This document shows positions 1 to 6,817 of a stretch of DNA of 14,048 nucleotides, piece after piece. The DNA is from an uncultured Muribaculum sp. (GTDB lineage: Bacteria > Bacteroidota > Bacteroidia > Bacteroidales > Muribaculaceae). The stretch spans positions 1 through 14,048 of the forward strand of contig CANPDS010000028.1 in NCBI GenBank assembly GCA_947573015.1. The letters run 5' to 3'. The translations under genes and the position numbers were made by a program. The notes under the pieces are model-generated. The model searched no databases. It was not told where the DNA came from and was given only the letters and a program-made list of their open reading frames with translations. Each line of letters begins with the position of its first letter. Within the stretch, counting starts at the first letter, position 1.

Positions 1-84
1 CTGAGCTTCAGGTGAGCCAGTATCAGTCTTGCCCTTACCGTATTTCTCAAAGATGTTAACTTTTTCTTCAGAATTTAAGTGCAT
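1..84 (-). CDS. rpsO: 30S ribosomal protein S15, N-terminal 28 codons (runs off left edge)
   Basis: S15 binds 16S rRNA early in assembly of the small ribosomal subunit. Reading the minus strand from the ATG at 84 gives an open frame to the window edge. It contains the S15 N-terminal signature: residues 11-16 read IFEKYG, and residues 20-24 read TDTGS followed by P-E-A-Q. That TDTGS(x)EAQ stretch is highly characteristic of the family (usual length about 89 residues), so roughly a third of the gene is present. The start is fixed by the fit to the family N-terminus and by a TAACTTTG promoter box about 73 nt upstream. There is no Shine-Dalgarno-like sequence before the ATG, as usual in Bacteroidetes. 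The gene lies 224 nt downstream of rpoZ and appears to be transcribed from its own promoter. The identification is firm although the piece is short. Confidence 0.93.
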   Translation of the reverse strand, partial: MHLNSEEKVNIFEKYGKGKTDTGSPEAQ

Positions 85-156
85 TCTTTCGAGAGTTAAG
101 TATGTGAATAAATTGATTATAAGTAAATTGCGCCGTAATCGTGGATTTCGGGCGCA

Positions 157-164
157 CAAAGTTA
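157..164 (-). promoter_or_regulatory. Bacteroidetes-type -7 promoter box for rpsO
   Basis: The minus strand reads TAACTTTG, an exact match to the Bacteroidetes sigma-ABfr -7 consensus TAnnTTTG. It is about 73 nt upstream of the rpsO ATG, predicting a start of transcription near 150-153 and a 5' leader of about 66-70 nt. The expected TTG about 19-21 bp further upstream is not clear: that region is T-rich (ATTTTATTTTTC) without a G. The assignment rests on the -7 box and its position. Confidence 0.65.
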
Positions 165-237
165 GCGATTATTTGCTGAAAAATAAAATTTCAGTAAAGA
201 TTTTGCTTAATCGAGCCGTTAGTGAGTATTGTGTTGG

Positions 238-287
238 AGATCCCGGAGGGTCCGGAATGGCAGGCGTTTTTGGCTGTAGATCCCGGA
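238..287. repeat. Direct repeat AGATCCCGGA, two copies 40 bp apart
   Basis: The 10-mer AGATCCCGGA occurs at 238-247 and again at 278-287, in the non-coding gap between rpoZ and rpsO (85-308). Related 10-mers are in the gap upstream of bamD (1564-1573 and 1582-1591, AGATCGCGRA). No function is known to me. The rest of the gap holds only the rpsO promoter and a weak stem around the rpoZ stop codon (ACTAA 299-303 with TTAGT 309-313). Confidence 0.5.
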
Positions 288-308
288 CGACTCGGACAAC
301 TAAGCTGT

Positions 309-641
309 TTAGTCGAGGTTTTTGTCGGTGGCGAGGTTGCGCCAGAAGATTTTGTCCTCGAGATATTCCTGAGTGGCTATGAGGGTAGGCTTCGGGAGTT
401 TCTCGTAGTAGCGTGAGATTTCGATCTGCTCACGGTTTTCGGAGATCTCCTCAAGGTTGTCGTTGAGTGAAGCAAATTCCTGAAGCTTCTTTTCGAGGTC
501 GTGCTTCATTTCGCCGGCAATCTGGTTGGAGCGCTTGGCGATGATACATACGGTTTCGTAGATGTTGCCGGTTGGCTCGGCCATTTTTACGAGGTCGCGT
601 GTTGTGGTGTTGAGAGGAGCGTTTGTTTTCTTGTAGTCCAT
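309..641 (-). CDS. rpoZ: DNA-directed RNA polymerase subunit omega (RpoZ/Rpb6 family)
   Basis: Omega is the small RNA polymerase subunit that helps fold and hold the beta' subunit. The 110-residue product carries the family core: residues about 26-43 (N-I-Y-E-T-V followed by I-I-A-K-R-S-N-Q-I-A) match the N-x-Y-E-x-V-x-I-x-A-x-R-A-R-Q-I pattern in which the (A)KR(S/A)xQI helix contacts beta'. The tail is charged (many E and K) and the total length fits Bacteroidetes omega proteins, which are longer than the E. coli form. It starts 13 nt after the bamD stop codon, so the two are almost certainly co-transcribed from the bamD promoter. bamD followed by an Rpb6/omega gene is a familiar arrangement in Bacteroidales, which strengthens the call. 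No terminator with a U-run is evident after it. Confidence 0.85.
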   Translation of the reverse strand: MDYKKTNAPLNTTTRDLVKMAEPTGNIYETVCIIAKRSNQIAGEMKHDLEKKLQEFASLNDNLEEISENREQIEISRYYEKLPKPTLIATQEYLEDKIFWRNLATDKNLD

Positions 642-654
642 ATATAATTGTATG

Positions 655-1464
655 TTACTCTTTTACGTATTTCTGTGCGATCTTGAGTATGTTGTCTGCT
701 TCGCGGCGGTAGTGGCTGTCGGGCCAGTTGTTGGTGAATGAATAGTACTCGTCGACAACGTCGCGGAAGCGGTCGGCTTTTTTCTCCTCAACGCTCTGGT
801 CGGCTTCCTGATAGCGCGATTTGAGGATTAGCATTTCAAGGTCTTCCTTGTATTTTGAATATGGATAGTTCTTAATGGCGTTGCGTGCTACGATGATTGC
901 CGACTCGTAGTTGTTGCCCATGTATGTGCCGAGGTTGTAGTAGAGCTGTGCATTTTGCAACTCTTTGAGTGTGAGCTTATCCTGCAACTCGAATATGGCT
1001 TGCTGGGCCACGGGTACTTTATCGCTTTTTGGGAAGTAGTCGAGAAACGCCTGAAGTTCTTCTATGGCTGTTATGGTGCCCGACTGGTCGAGCTGAGGCT
1101 CTGGAGAGTCGAGGTAGTAGCCGTAGCCGGAATAGAAGCGGGCCATCTCGGCATAGCGTCCCTTGGGATAGCGGGTGTAGTAGGTCTTGAAGTAGGCTCC
1201 GGAGTTGAAGTAGTCTTTGTTTTCGTAGTGGGAGAGTGCGAGCAGATATAGCGACTCTTCGGCTTTTGCGGTTCCCTTGAATGTAGTGACTATGTCGGTC
1301 AGGACTGTGGCGGCCTGAGTGTACTTCTTCTTTTCGAATGCGCGGCGTGCGAAGTCGAGTCGAGCGTCGGCATCGGCCGATTTGAGCATGCGCTGGTATT
1401 CGCCGCATGAGGTTGCCATCAGTGCGATGATAGCTGAGAGTATTATGGTGAGTAGTCTTGACAT
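655..1464 (-). CDS. bamD: BamD, outer membrane protein assembly lipoprotein
   Basis: BamD is the essential TPR lipoprotein of the BAM complex, which inserts beta-barrel proteins into the outer membrane from the periplasmic side. The 269-residue product opens with a lipoprotein signal: a basic start (MSR), a hydrophobic run, and a lipobox ending in cysteine at residue 20 (MATSC). After it come helix-turn-helix TPR-like repeats with typical phrases (FARRAFEKKKYTQAATVL, YLLALSHYENKDYFNSG, ARFYSGYGYY) and a C-terminal READNILKIAQKY stretch, as in the YfiO/BamD family. The frame stays open upstream to an ATG at 1638, but that would add a proline- and histidine-rich non-signal extension and would begin upstream of the promoter box at 1486-1493, so I place the start at 1464. 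An ATG at 1473, three codons earlier, is also possible. It heads a two-gene operon with rpoZ. Confidence 0.9.
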   Translation of the reverse strand: MSRLLTIILSAIIALMATSCGEYQRMLKSADADARLDFARRAFEKKKYTQAATVLTDIVTTFKGTAKAEESLYLLALSHYENKDYFNSGAYFKTYYTRYPKGRYAEMARFYSGYGYYLDSPEPQLDQSGTITAIEELQAFLDYFPKSDKVPVAQQAIFELQDKLTLKELQNAQLYYNLGTYMGNNYESAIIVARNAIKNYPYSKYKEDLEMLILKSRYQEADQSVEEKKADRFRDVVDEYYSFTNNWPDSHYRREADNILKIAQKYVKE

Positions 1465-1485
1465 AAGATGCATTGATTCAAGATG

Positions 1486-1493
1486 CAAAGTTA
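1486..1493 (-). promoter_or_regulatory. Bacteroidetes-type -7 promoter box for bamD-rpoZ
   Basis: The minus strand reads TAACTTTG, the same box as upstream of rpsO and an exact fit to TAnnTTTG. It predicts a transcript start near 1480-1482, leaving a leader of only about 15 nt before the chosen bamD ATG at 1464. No good -33 TTG is seen at the usual distance (the upstream sequence is ACTCTCACAAACTTTTCC). This position argues against the longer upstream bamD start. Confidence 0.65.
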
Positions 1494-1563
1494 GGAAAAG
1501 TTTGTGAGAGTGGAGCGGTGTGTTAATGTTTTTTAACGGCAGTTGGACGAGGATGGAGTGGGG

Positions 1564-1591
1564 AGATCGCGAAGCATTCGGAGATCGCGGA
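1564..1591. repeat. Direct repeat AGATCGCGRA, two copies 18 bp apart
   Basis: AGATCGCGAA (1564-1573) and AGATCGCGGA (1582-1591), each preceded by GG or CGG, lie in the gap upstream of bamD. They differ by one or two bases from the AGATCCCGGA pair at 238-287, suggesting a small dispersed motif. Confidence 0.4.
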
Positions 1592-1630
1592 GGTATATGT
1601 GCGCAATTGGTCGATTGTAGTGTGGATGGC

Positions 1631-1651
1631 GGACGCACCGAGGTGCGTGCC
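1631..1651. repeat. Short GC-rich palindrome (ACGCACC-GA-GGTGCGT)
   Basis: ACGCACC (1633-1639) and GGTGCGT (1642-1648) are perfect inverted arms with a 2-base centre; the outer bases GG and CC would extend it to 9 bp with one extra G in the right arm. It is embedded in otherwise unremarkable intergenic DNA. It could be a member of a small dispersed palindromic repeat family, but one copy cannot show that. Confidence 0.4.
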
Positions 1652-1745
1652 CTACGTTTTGGTTGGGGTAAATGTAAGGGAACGGAAGTGTGGAGGAAGA
1701 TGCATTGTGCGGCACGCTAAAGCAGTGGCCTCCCGATAAAAGAGT

Positions 1746-1777
1746 GGAGGCGGGGTGCCTCACGGCAACCCGCCTCC
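1746..1777 (-). terminator. Probable terminator hairpin downstream of the secreted-protein gene
   Basis: Arms 1746-1759 (GGAGGCGGGGTGCC) and 1764-1777 (GGCAACCCGCCTCC) pair over 14 bp with one mismatch and a 4-base loop (TCAC). In the minus-strand transcript the stem is followed by ACTCTTTTATC, a modest U-run that starts a few bases late. It lies about 165 nt after the stop codon at 1942-1944, the direction of the secreted-protein gene. A stem of this GC content is a strong one; the imperfect U-run keeps confidence moderate. Confidence 0.55.
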
Positions 1778-1836
1778 TGGGAATTCAAAAAATTAGCTGT
1801 TATTAATTCAATTCCATGTTGTGTTGTTTTCTTATG

Positions 1837-1878
1837 GAGCGGAGGCGATTGTGATGGCCGGTCCGCTCTTATTTTTTT
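1837..1878 (+). terminator. Terminator-like hairpin with T-run on the plus strand
   Basis: GAGCGGA (1837-1843) pairs with TCCGCTC (1862-1868), with an inner GGC (1844-1846)/GCC (1857-1859) extension across a two-base bulge. It is followed directly on the plus strand by TTATTTTTTT (1869-1878), the layout of an intrinsic terminator. No plus-strand gene ends here, so its purpose is unclear: it may stop an antisense or small transcript, or be coincidental. Confidence 0.4.
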
Positions 1879-1906
1879 GCATCTACGGCTGTGTGGCCGT
1901 AGATGC
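1879..1906 (-). repeat. Perfect 11-bp hairpin after the secreted-protein gene
   Basis: GCATCTACGGC (1879-1889) and GCCGTAGATGC (1896-1906) are perfect inverted arms with a 6-base loop (TGTGTG). It begins 35 nt after the stop codon at 1942-1944. In the minus-strand transcript it is followed by AAAAAAATAAG, not by Us, so it is more likely a 3'-end stabilising or processing stem than a U-tract terminator. The stronger candidate for termination is the next stem at 1746-1777. Confidence 0.5.
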
Positions 1907-1941
1907 TGTATGGAGAAATCTTAGTGTGAGTCGAGGGTGAA

Positions 1942-3927
1942 TTACTTCACAACTTTTACGGTCTTTACAGAGCCGTCGGCCATTGTCATCTTCTTGACCA
2001 CGATGCCCTGAGCGTCACCGGAGAGCTTGCGGCCCTGGAGGTCGTAAAGCTCGGTAGCTACAGCCTCGCCGTCAGCAACTACGCTGCCGATTGCAGAAGT
2101 GTCGTGCGCAGGTAGATTGAATGTAACGGTTGCATTAAAATTATGAAGTTTTATCCATGAATTAGCAGGAATATCATCAAGAGCTACAATCAGGATATCT
2201 CGTTGTGCAGATTCATAATTTACAGTACCATCTGAGAAGTCTTCATCATCGACAATCATAATTTTGAGTTTGTCTTTCAACTCTGGAGTAGAGTATTCAA
2301 TAGATTTGAGAAGATCATCGGCTTTCATATCCGAGAATACAATTGCACGTGCTGCATCAAGAGTAGAGCCTTCTCCCATGTTGAAAAATTCGAGATCGAC
2401 TGAATTGATACTAGCATCACGTATTGGATAATATGTTACCATTTCTATAAATCGTGCAACAGGAGTAATATATGGATATTTGATAGTGAGCATTAAATTT
2501 AATGCAGGATAATAAAGTGCATTATTAGGATTGTCAGTAGACCAATTGTAGTCTGCACTAACAGGAGCAATGCCATCTTCATTAACATAGATCAGATATG
2601 CTTGTCCGCGATTATTTGCATCGGCGCTCATTACAGATTGTGCATCAGTCTTATCTAAAGTAAACTCTGGCATAGTTGGTATAAAACCATCAAATGATCC
2701 AAGATCTGAGATTACTACAATGTAAAGACTGTTTGGATCAAGGTGGATATAATCCTTGTCATTCTCTTCATCATAAATATCAATACCTGCAATTTGAAGA
2801 GTGCGTGATGATTTTTCATAGGTGTATATACCGCTTGTGACTTCAACCCACTCTTGATATTCATTTTCTCCAGAGCCTTTGGTATCAATGCGATACAGAG
2901 TGAATGTGGCTTCAGCTCCATCTTCTGCAGACATGTATGCCGGTATTGCTATTCTGTATAGATAACCACCTTCGTTGCCAGTTTCAAAAGCTTGGCCAAA
3001 TCCAAAGAAATCGTCTGTTTTAAGACCATATTCGGCAAGTTCTGCACTACCGAAATGCATCTCACGAACAGCAGTTGCTGAATAGTTAGTATATATTGCG
3101 CCTTCTTTATCTCCGGTTCCAAATACTTCATTAAATGTTGCCGGATCATCAGCTCTATTGTAGTTGGCGACTAATGAACCATATTCAATATTGTCGGATA
3201 CTTTATTTATTGTGATAAAATTAGTTTGAAGACCTGGATTTAACTTACCATCACCTCCTGCAACTATGAAGTCAGGTGATGTAGTGGTTGTCGTTCCATT
3301 AGTTTGTGTGGTTCCGATTACAAAATCAGTCCCATTAACAGTCAAAGTAGGTGCTTCAAATCCCATATTGATAAGTGGGTGCGGACCGAGTGCTACAGCC
3401 AAATCTTCAACTACATCTTGAAAAGATCCCACGAAATAGTTTTGATTGATGATACCGTATTGGTATGCCCATGTTGATTCTGGGTTTTGAGCAAGGAATA
3501 TTGATGTTCCATCAATTTCATATGACATGTTAGGGAAAACTACCTCTGAGCATGCAGGAAGAAACCAATTACCCATGGTTGCATATAACGGACCTACCAT
3601 TTGTCCATTTTGTTCTTGATAGACCCACATGATGGGGAACAATGTTCCGGTTGGATAAAAGTAATTTGGATATATATTTGATGATTGTCCTTCGTCTATT
3701 GTATTATTAGTTGTGTTTTCCGAAGCGGCATTCAGCATTATTGGGGAATTACTATGTAATTCCATTCGGGTTGCTTCTAATTTGGGATTTTTTGAAGACA
3801 TTACGCGAGTAGCTTCGATGGGAGTGCCCGTGTTTAGAGTCCTTTGCACCTTTATTGATTTCGGTGCGCCAGCATTAGCAAGCAATATGCTGCTAATTGC
3901 TAAAGAAAGAAGAGTAAACTTTTTCAT
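1942..3927 (-). CDS. Secreted protein of unknown function with a type IX-like C-terminal sorting tail
   Basis: I do not recognise the body of this 661-residue protein. It starts with a signal peptide (MKK, hydrophobic run to L16, probable signal peptidase I site after ANA, residues 17-19) and has no lipobox cysteine, so it is soluble or surface-delivered, not a lipoprotein. The middle is rich in Asn, Asp, Thr and Tyr, with a short Thr/Gly/Asn low-complexity patch (TNGTTTTTSPD) and alternating strand-like segments, suggesting a beta-rich extracellular protein. The last ~45 residues (ELYDLQGRKLSG, GIVVKK, then a V-x-x-V-K-V-V-K end) resemble the Por/T9SS-type tail common in Bacteroidales secreted proteins. 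Base composition is odd: G+C is 70 of 120 in 1981-2100 but 43 of 120 in 2101-2220 and 15 of 60 in 3181-3240, so the tail matches the rest of the chromosome and the body does not. It follows the DUF4302 gene by 92 nt, with a long hairpin between and no clear promoter of its own, so it may be expressed by read-through. Confidence 0.75.
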   Translation of the reverse strand: MKKFTLLSLAISSILLANAGAPKSIKVQRTLNTGTPIEATRVMSSKNPKLEATRMELHSNSPIMLNAASENTTNNTIDEGQSSNIYPNYFYPTGTLFPIMWVYQEQNGQMVGPLYATMGNWFLPACSEVVFPNMSYEIDGTSIFLAQNPESTWAYQYGIINQNYFVGSFQDVVEDLAVALGPHPLINMGFEAPTLTVNGTDFVIGTTQTNGTTTTTSPDFIVAGGDGKLNPGLQTNFITINKVSDNIEYGSLVANYNRADDPATFNEVFGTGDKEGAIYTNYSATAVREMHFGSAELAEYGLKTDDFFGFGQAFETGNEGGYLYRIAIPAYMSAEDGAEATFTLYRIDTKGSGENEYQEWVEVTSGIYTYEKSSRTLQIAGIDIYDEENDKDYIHLDPNSLYIVVISDLGSFDGFIPTMPEFTLDKTDAQSVMSADANNRGQAYLIYVNEDGIAPVSADYNWSTDNPNNALYYPALNLMLTIKYPYITPVARFIEMVTYYPIRDASINSVDLEFFNMGEGSTLDAARAIVFSDMKADDLLKSIEYSTPELKDKLKIMIVDDEDFSDGTVNYESAQRDILIVALDDIPANSWIKLHNFNATVTFNLPAHDTSAIGSVVADGEAVATELYDLQGRKLSGDAQGIVVKKMTMADGSVKTVKVVK

Positions 3928-3968
3928 AAACGTAATATGATTAGTGAGAAAATTCAGTATTTGGTTGG

Positions 3969-4014
3969 ATTATCACTTCAGATATGTCTTCATAGACATA
4001 TCTGAAGTGATAAT
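3969..4014 (-). repeat. Perfect 21-bp inverted repeat at the 3' end of the Sus-like operon
   Basis: The 21-base arm 3969-3989 (ATTATCACTTCAG onward) is exactly complementary to 3994-4014, with a 4-base loop TCAT. It begins 5 nt after the stop codon of the DUF4302 gene and ends 41 nt before the ATG of the secreted-protein gene. The flanks are not a U-run (the transcript continues CCAACC), so classical intrinsic termination is doubtful. The position suggests a partial terminator or an mRNA-stabilising stem separating the two genes. Confidence 0.75.
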
Positions 4015-4019
4015 AGTTA

Positions 4020-5435
4020 TTACCGAAGATTAACTACGAAATACTCTGAAGAATCTGTAGTATTTGTGAGAATAAGGCGCTCTGGGGCCATTGGTGAGTC
4101 GGTGGTGACTTTCCAAGTGACGGCAGAGAGGCGGTCAAGCATATCCTGAAGAGAGGGTACGCGGCTGAGGCGGCTTGTGCCATTGCTGTCACCATCCTTG
4201 CCGGTGAATGTCATCTTGATGGTGCCGTCTTCACCATACTGGTAGTTACCGTAGAGCGAGCCAAGACTGCTTGTACGCTTAACGCGAGTGGTGATGGCAT
4301 AGCGTTTTGCTCCTGCATTATAATTAAAATACAGATACTGAAGACCTTGATAAGTGGTAGTCGCGGTGAAGTCGGCAACGGTCTTGTCGAGGAGGGTCTT
4401 TATGGTGCCTGCACCTTCGGTAAAGCTGATATTCCAGGAGAATGATGTCATACCGAAGATCTCGGCGTAGGATGAGTTGAGAGCGAACTCTGCAGACTGC
4501 TCCACGCAGGATAGGGTACCGTCGGGGTTGAATGTGAAGGTCTGGAATGCGATGTCGGAGAGGCGGTCCTCATAGCCGGTATATGGCTCGCGCAGACGTA
4601 TGCCGTCAGGAGTGTAGATGAACGGAATCTTGACGGTCTCCATCAGTGGGTCGTCATCGTCAGCAAGGATGCTCATAACGCCTGATGTGAGATTGCTGAG
4701 ATGGAGGTTGTGGCTACCGACAACGATCTTAAGATCGCCGAAACGGGTGGAGAATGTAGATTCGGCCAGACGATTTACTGTGGCGAAGTATGCGTCCCAG
4801 TCCTGATCGGGAGCGAGACGGCGCATGCGCATGTTGATACGTGTCTTTTTGCCACGGAGCAGGATTTCATCGTTTGTCTTCGAGAGAACCACAAACTCAT
4901 AGTCGCCATTATGGCCGTAGCCTGATTCGTTGACATCGCCTTCACTACCTGATACGGGGTTTTTCTCGGTCGGACCATTTGGGAATGGCACGTTTTCGGG
5001 ATTATAACCGGCCGATGGGAGGTTGTATGGCTCTGCAAAGATGTGGAGGAGTTTGTTGAAAGTGTTGAATGTGAGTACCGGGCCGTCATCGGAGATCATC
5101 TGATAGAGCGATGTCTCACGCTGCACGGCATTTTTGTCGGTCGACATGAACTCATTGGCCACCCATGCATTGGACGCGGCCATATCAACGCTCTCGTCGT
5201 TGTGGAACTTCATGAGGATCACATGTCCCTCTTCCCAGTCGTTGTCGGAGAAGTAGGATAGTTCCCATCCGTTCTCGGCGCTTACGAGGAGCGCTTTTGT
5301 CTCGGTCTTTGCCGCATCCATGCGGTTTGCTGCCGACTGGTCGAAGATGTCGTCCTCCTTGTTGGAGCAGGAGCTGACAGCTATGGCTATCGATAGCAAT
5401 GCTGATGCGGTAAGGAATTTATTATAGAGTTTCAT
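4020..5435 (-). CDS. DUF4302-type lipoprotein of the Sus-like operon
   Basis: The product (471 residues) looks like the DUF4302 family of Bacteroidetes lipoproteins, whose function is unknown but which are regularly encoded beside SusC/SusD and an HExxH metallohydrolase. I base this on the overall style and context: an N-terminal lipoprotein signal (MKLYNKF, hydrophobic run, lipobox AVSSC with cysteine 23), then an acidic spacer (NKEDDIFDQSAANRMDAA), a KALLVSAENGWELSYF segment with the NGW(E)L-Y phrase, and a long mixed-strand body with repeated beta-like stretches. I start it at the ATG at 5435; a TTG six codons upstream also lies in frame but would push the signal peptide inward. It is the fourth gene of the operon, 31 nt after the metallohydrolase, and its stop is followed at once by the perfect inverted repeat. 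It probably sits on the cell surface or inner leaflet of the outer membrane and may bind the transported ligand. Confidence 0.75.
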   Translation of the reverse strand: MKLYNKFLTASALLSIAIAVSSCSNKEDDIFDQSAANRMDAAKTETKALLVSAENGWELSYFSDNDWEEGHVILMKFHNDESVDMAASNAWVANEFMSTDKNAVQRETSLYQMISDDGPVLTFNTFNKLLHIFAEPYNLPSAGYNPENVPFPNGPTEKNPVSGSEGDVNESGYGHNGDYEFVVLSKTNDEILLRGKKTRINMRMRRLAPDQDWDAYFATVNRLAESTFSTRFGDLKIVVGSHNLHLSNLTSGVMSILADDDDPLMETVKIPFIYTPDGIRLREPYTGYEDRLSDIAFQTFTFNPDGTLSCVEQSAEFALNSSYAEIFGMTSFSWNISFTEGAGTIKTLLDKTVADFTATTTYQGLQYLYFNYNAGAKRYAITTRVKRTSSLGSLYGNYQYGEDGTIKMTFTGKDGDSNGTSRLSRVPSLQDMLDRLSAVTWKVTTDSPMAPERLILTNTTDSSEYFVVNLR

Positions 5436-5466
5436 TTTATGAATCGTAGTCAATAGAGGGGTTTAC

Positions 5467-6786
5467 TTAATCTTTGTTGGTATCTACATTTTCAATCTGC
5501 TCCATGAGGTCATTGATATTAATGTCGCTCTGGCGTTCCTGCACGAGGGCGCGGAGTTCGTCGATATCAATATTCCATGCCGATGAGAACCACTCTCTTA
5601 CAATAGATACTTTTTGTTCAAGATTTTTGAGACCGTCCTGTCCATCGGTGTCTTCTACAGGATATAGTTTTATACCCTTGTCGGTATATGTCTCTTTGAG
5701 CCACTTCTCAATCTCGGCTACCGTCTTAAACTTGCGTGATCCACCGTTCATGTAGTAAAAGAGATAATTGATATATTCGGCCTCGGAATCAGTAGCAGAA
5801 CCTTCTTTGTCAACCGTAACTTCGAGGTCTGTCAGGTAATATACTTCCTCTCTCTCAACAAATTGACCGATGTATGTACGCATATCGGCAGCTTCGTCGG
5901 CGGCATTGCGATAGTAGTAGTAGCAGAATCCATATTTTTGCATGTATGCATCTTCCATCGCGGGCCAAAGTGATGGCCATGCTCCTTGCAGACGATAGGT
6001 GATGTAGGTGTCATCAACTTCATACCATCCGCGCTCTGCAAGCCAAAGTGTAAGATCCCATTCATCTGGAGTGCGGACAATATAGTTTGCACAGGTCTCT
6101 GCAAAGTCCTCACGAGCCTGGCCGGAGGCGTAGGGTGAGGTAAAGCCAAGAGAGCAAGTTGTGCCGCCAAGACGCTCCTGCCATGTGTTAGGTTCGTAGT
6201 GGGCCGCATTAATCAGATCGAATTCTTTCGGGTAGGTCTTGGTCTGGTGGAGAATGTGGGAGAATTCATGATGCATGGTCTTGAAATACTTTGCATTAAG
6301 AAGTTCGGCATTCTCGGGATCAAGGTCGTTGACCACGAAGAGAGATACCTTCAGACCACCTTCGGCAAGACCGAGAATTTCAGTGCCTGTAGAGGGGTTT
6401 ACTGCAGATGAACCGATGATATGGAGCATCTTGGGTCCATACTGACGTAGGAAGTCGGAGCTCCCTGTTATGTTGTCGTATACATCATACCAAAGATATT
6501 TGGTGAGCACTGCGAGCTGCATTGACTTTTCGAGTGAAGCGGGCACCAGATTATAGTCGGGATCGGTGGCGAGCGACTTCATGCGGTAGGTAAAAGTCAT
6601 GTTGTACTCGTCGAGATAGTTTTCCTTCACCCACTTGTCGAACTTATAGGTGGGTGAGGATGGATCGAGCACATCGGGATCCGGCACGAAGATCGACTGC
6701 GGATCGAGATCGTCATCGCTGCTGCAGGAGGTGAATGCTCCGGCAAGAGCGAGACAGAAAACTGAACCTATGATATATTTTTTCAT
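5467..6786 (-). CDS. SusCD-associated zinc metallohydrolase lipoprotein (HExxH)
   Basis: A 439-residue lipoprotein: MKKYIIG, hydrophobic run, cysteine at residue 21 (TSC), then an acidic linker (SSDDDLD). The catalytic motif is at residues 173-177, H-E-F-S-H, inside MHHEFSHILHQTK: two zinc-ligand histidines and the catalytic glutamate. A downstream R-E-D-F-A-E (225-230) is the likely source of the third, acidic ligand and helix. This arrangement fits the putative zinc-binding peptidase family (Peptidase_Mx1-like) known as substrate import-associated metallohydrolase lipoproteins, which travel with SusC/SusD. All active-site residues look intact. The probable role is trimming a peptide or protein ligand at the cell surface before import; the true substrate is unknown. 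It lies 31 nt after susD and 31 nt before the DUF4302 gene, clearly within one operon. Confidence 0.85.
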   Translation of the reverse strand: MKKYIIGSVFCLALAGAFTSCSSDDDLDPQSIFVPDPDVLDPSSPTYKFDKWVKENYLDEYNMTFTYRMKSLATDPDYNLVPASLEKSMQLAVLTKYLWYDVYDNITGSSDFLRQYGPKMLHIIGSSAVNPSTGTEILGLAEGGLKVSLFVVNDLDPENAELLNAKYFKTMHHEFSHILHQTKTYPKEFDLINAAHYEPNTWQERLGGTTCSLGFTSPYASGQAREDFAETCANYIVRTPDEWDLTLWLAERGWYEVDDTYITYRLQGAWPSLWPAMEDAYMQKYGFCYYYYRNAADEAADMRTYIGQFVEREEVYYLTDLEVTVDKEGSATDSEAEYINYLFYYMNGGSRKFKTVAEIEKWLKETYTDKGIKLYPVEDTDGQDGLKNLEQKVSIVREWFSSAWNIDIDELRALVQERQSDININDLMEQIENVDTNKD

Positions 6787-6817
6787 CTTAATTGTAGTCG
6801 GAATTTATGAGGCGTAA

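Larger units (their letters stand above)
1494..1941. other. Gene-free stretch between bamD and the 661-residue secreted protein
   Basis: I see no convincing gene in these 448 bases; the short open frames on both strands have no family features. The interval holds, from left to right, a small GTTAA/TTAAC stem (1522-1537), two AGATCGCGRA copies (1564-1591), a GC-rich palindrome (1633-1648), a 14-bp hairpin (1746-1777), a hairpin followed by a T-run on the plus strand (1837-1878) and a perfect 11-bp hairpin (1879-1906). It acts at least as the 3' end of the upstream secreted-protein gene and as upstream sequence of bamD. Confidence 0.6.

Noticed and set aside
29..416. Plus-strand open frames over the rpsO-rpoZ gap
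   Set aside because: They overlap rpsO and rpoZ on the opposite strand, and their products have low-complexity arginine- or glycine-rich sequences with no family features.
1465..1638. In-frame N-terminal extension of BamD to the ATG at 1638
   Set aside because: It would bury the lipoprotein signal behind 58 proline/histidine/serine-rich residues and begin upstream of the TAACTTTG promoter box at 1486-1493.
1520..1763. Small open frames on both strands upstream of bamD
   Set aside because: Neither product resembles a protein family; the codons span palindromes and repeats, and the two frames overlap each other.
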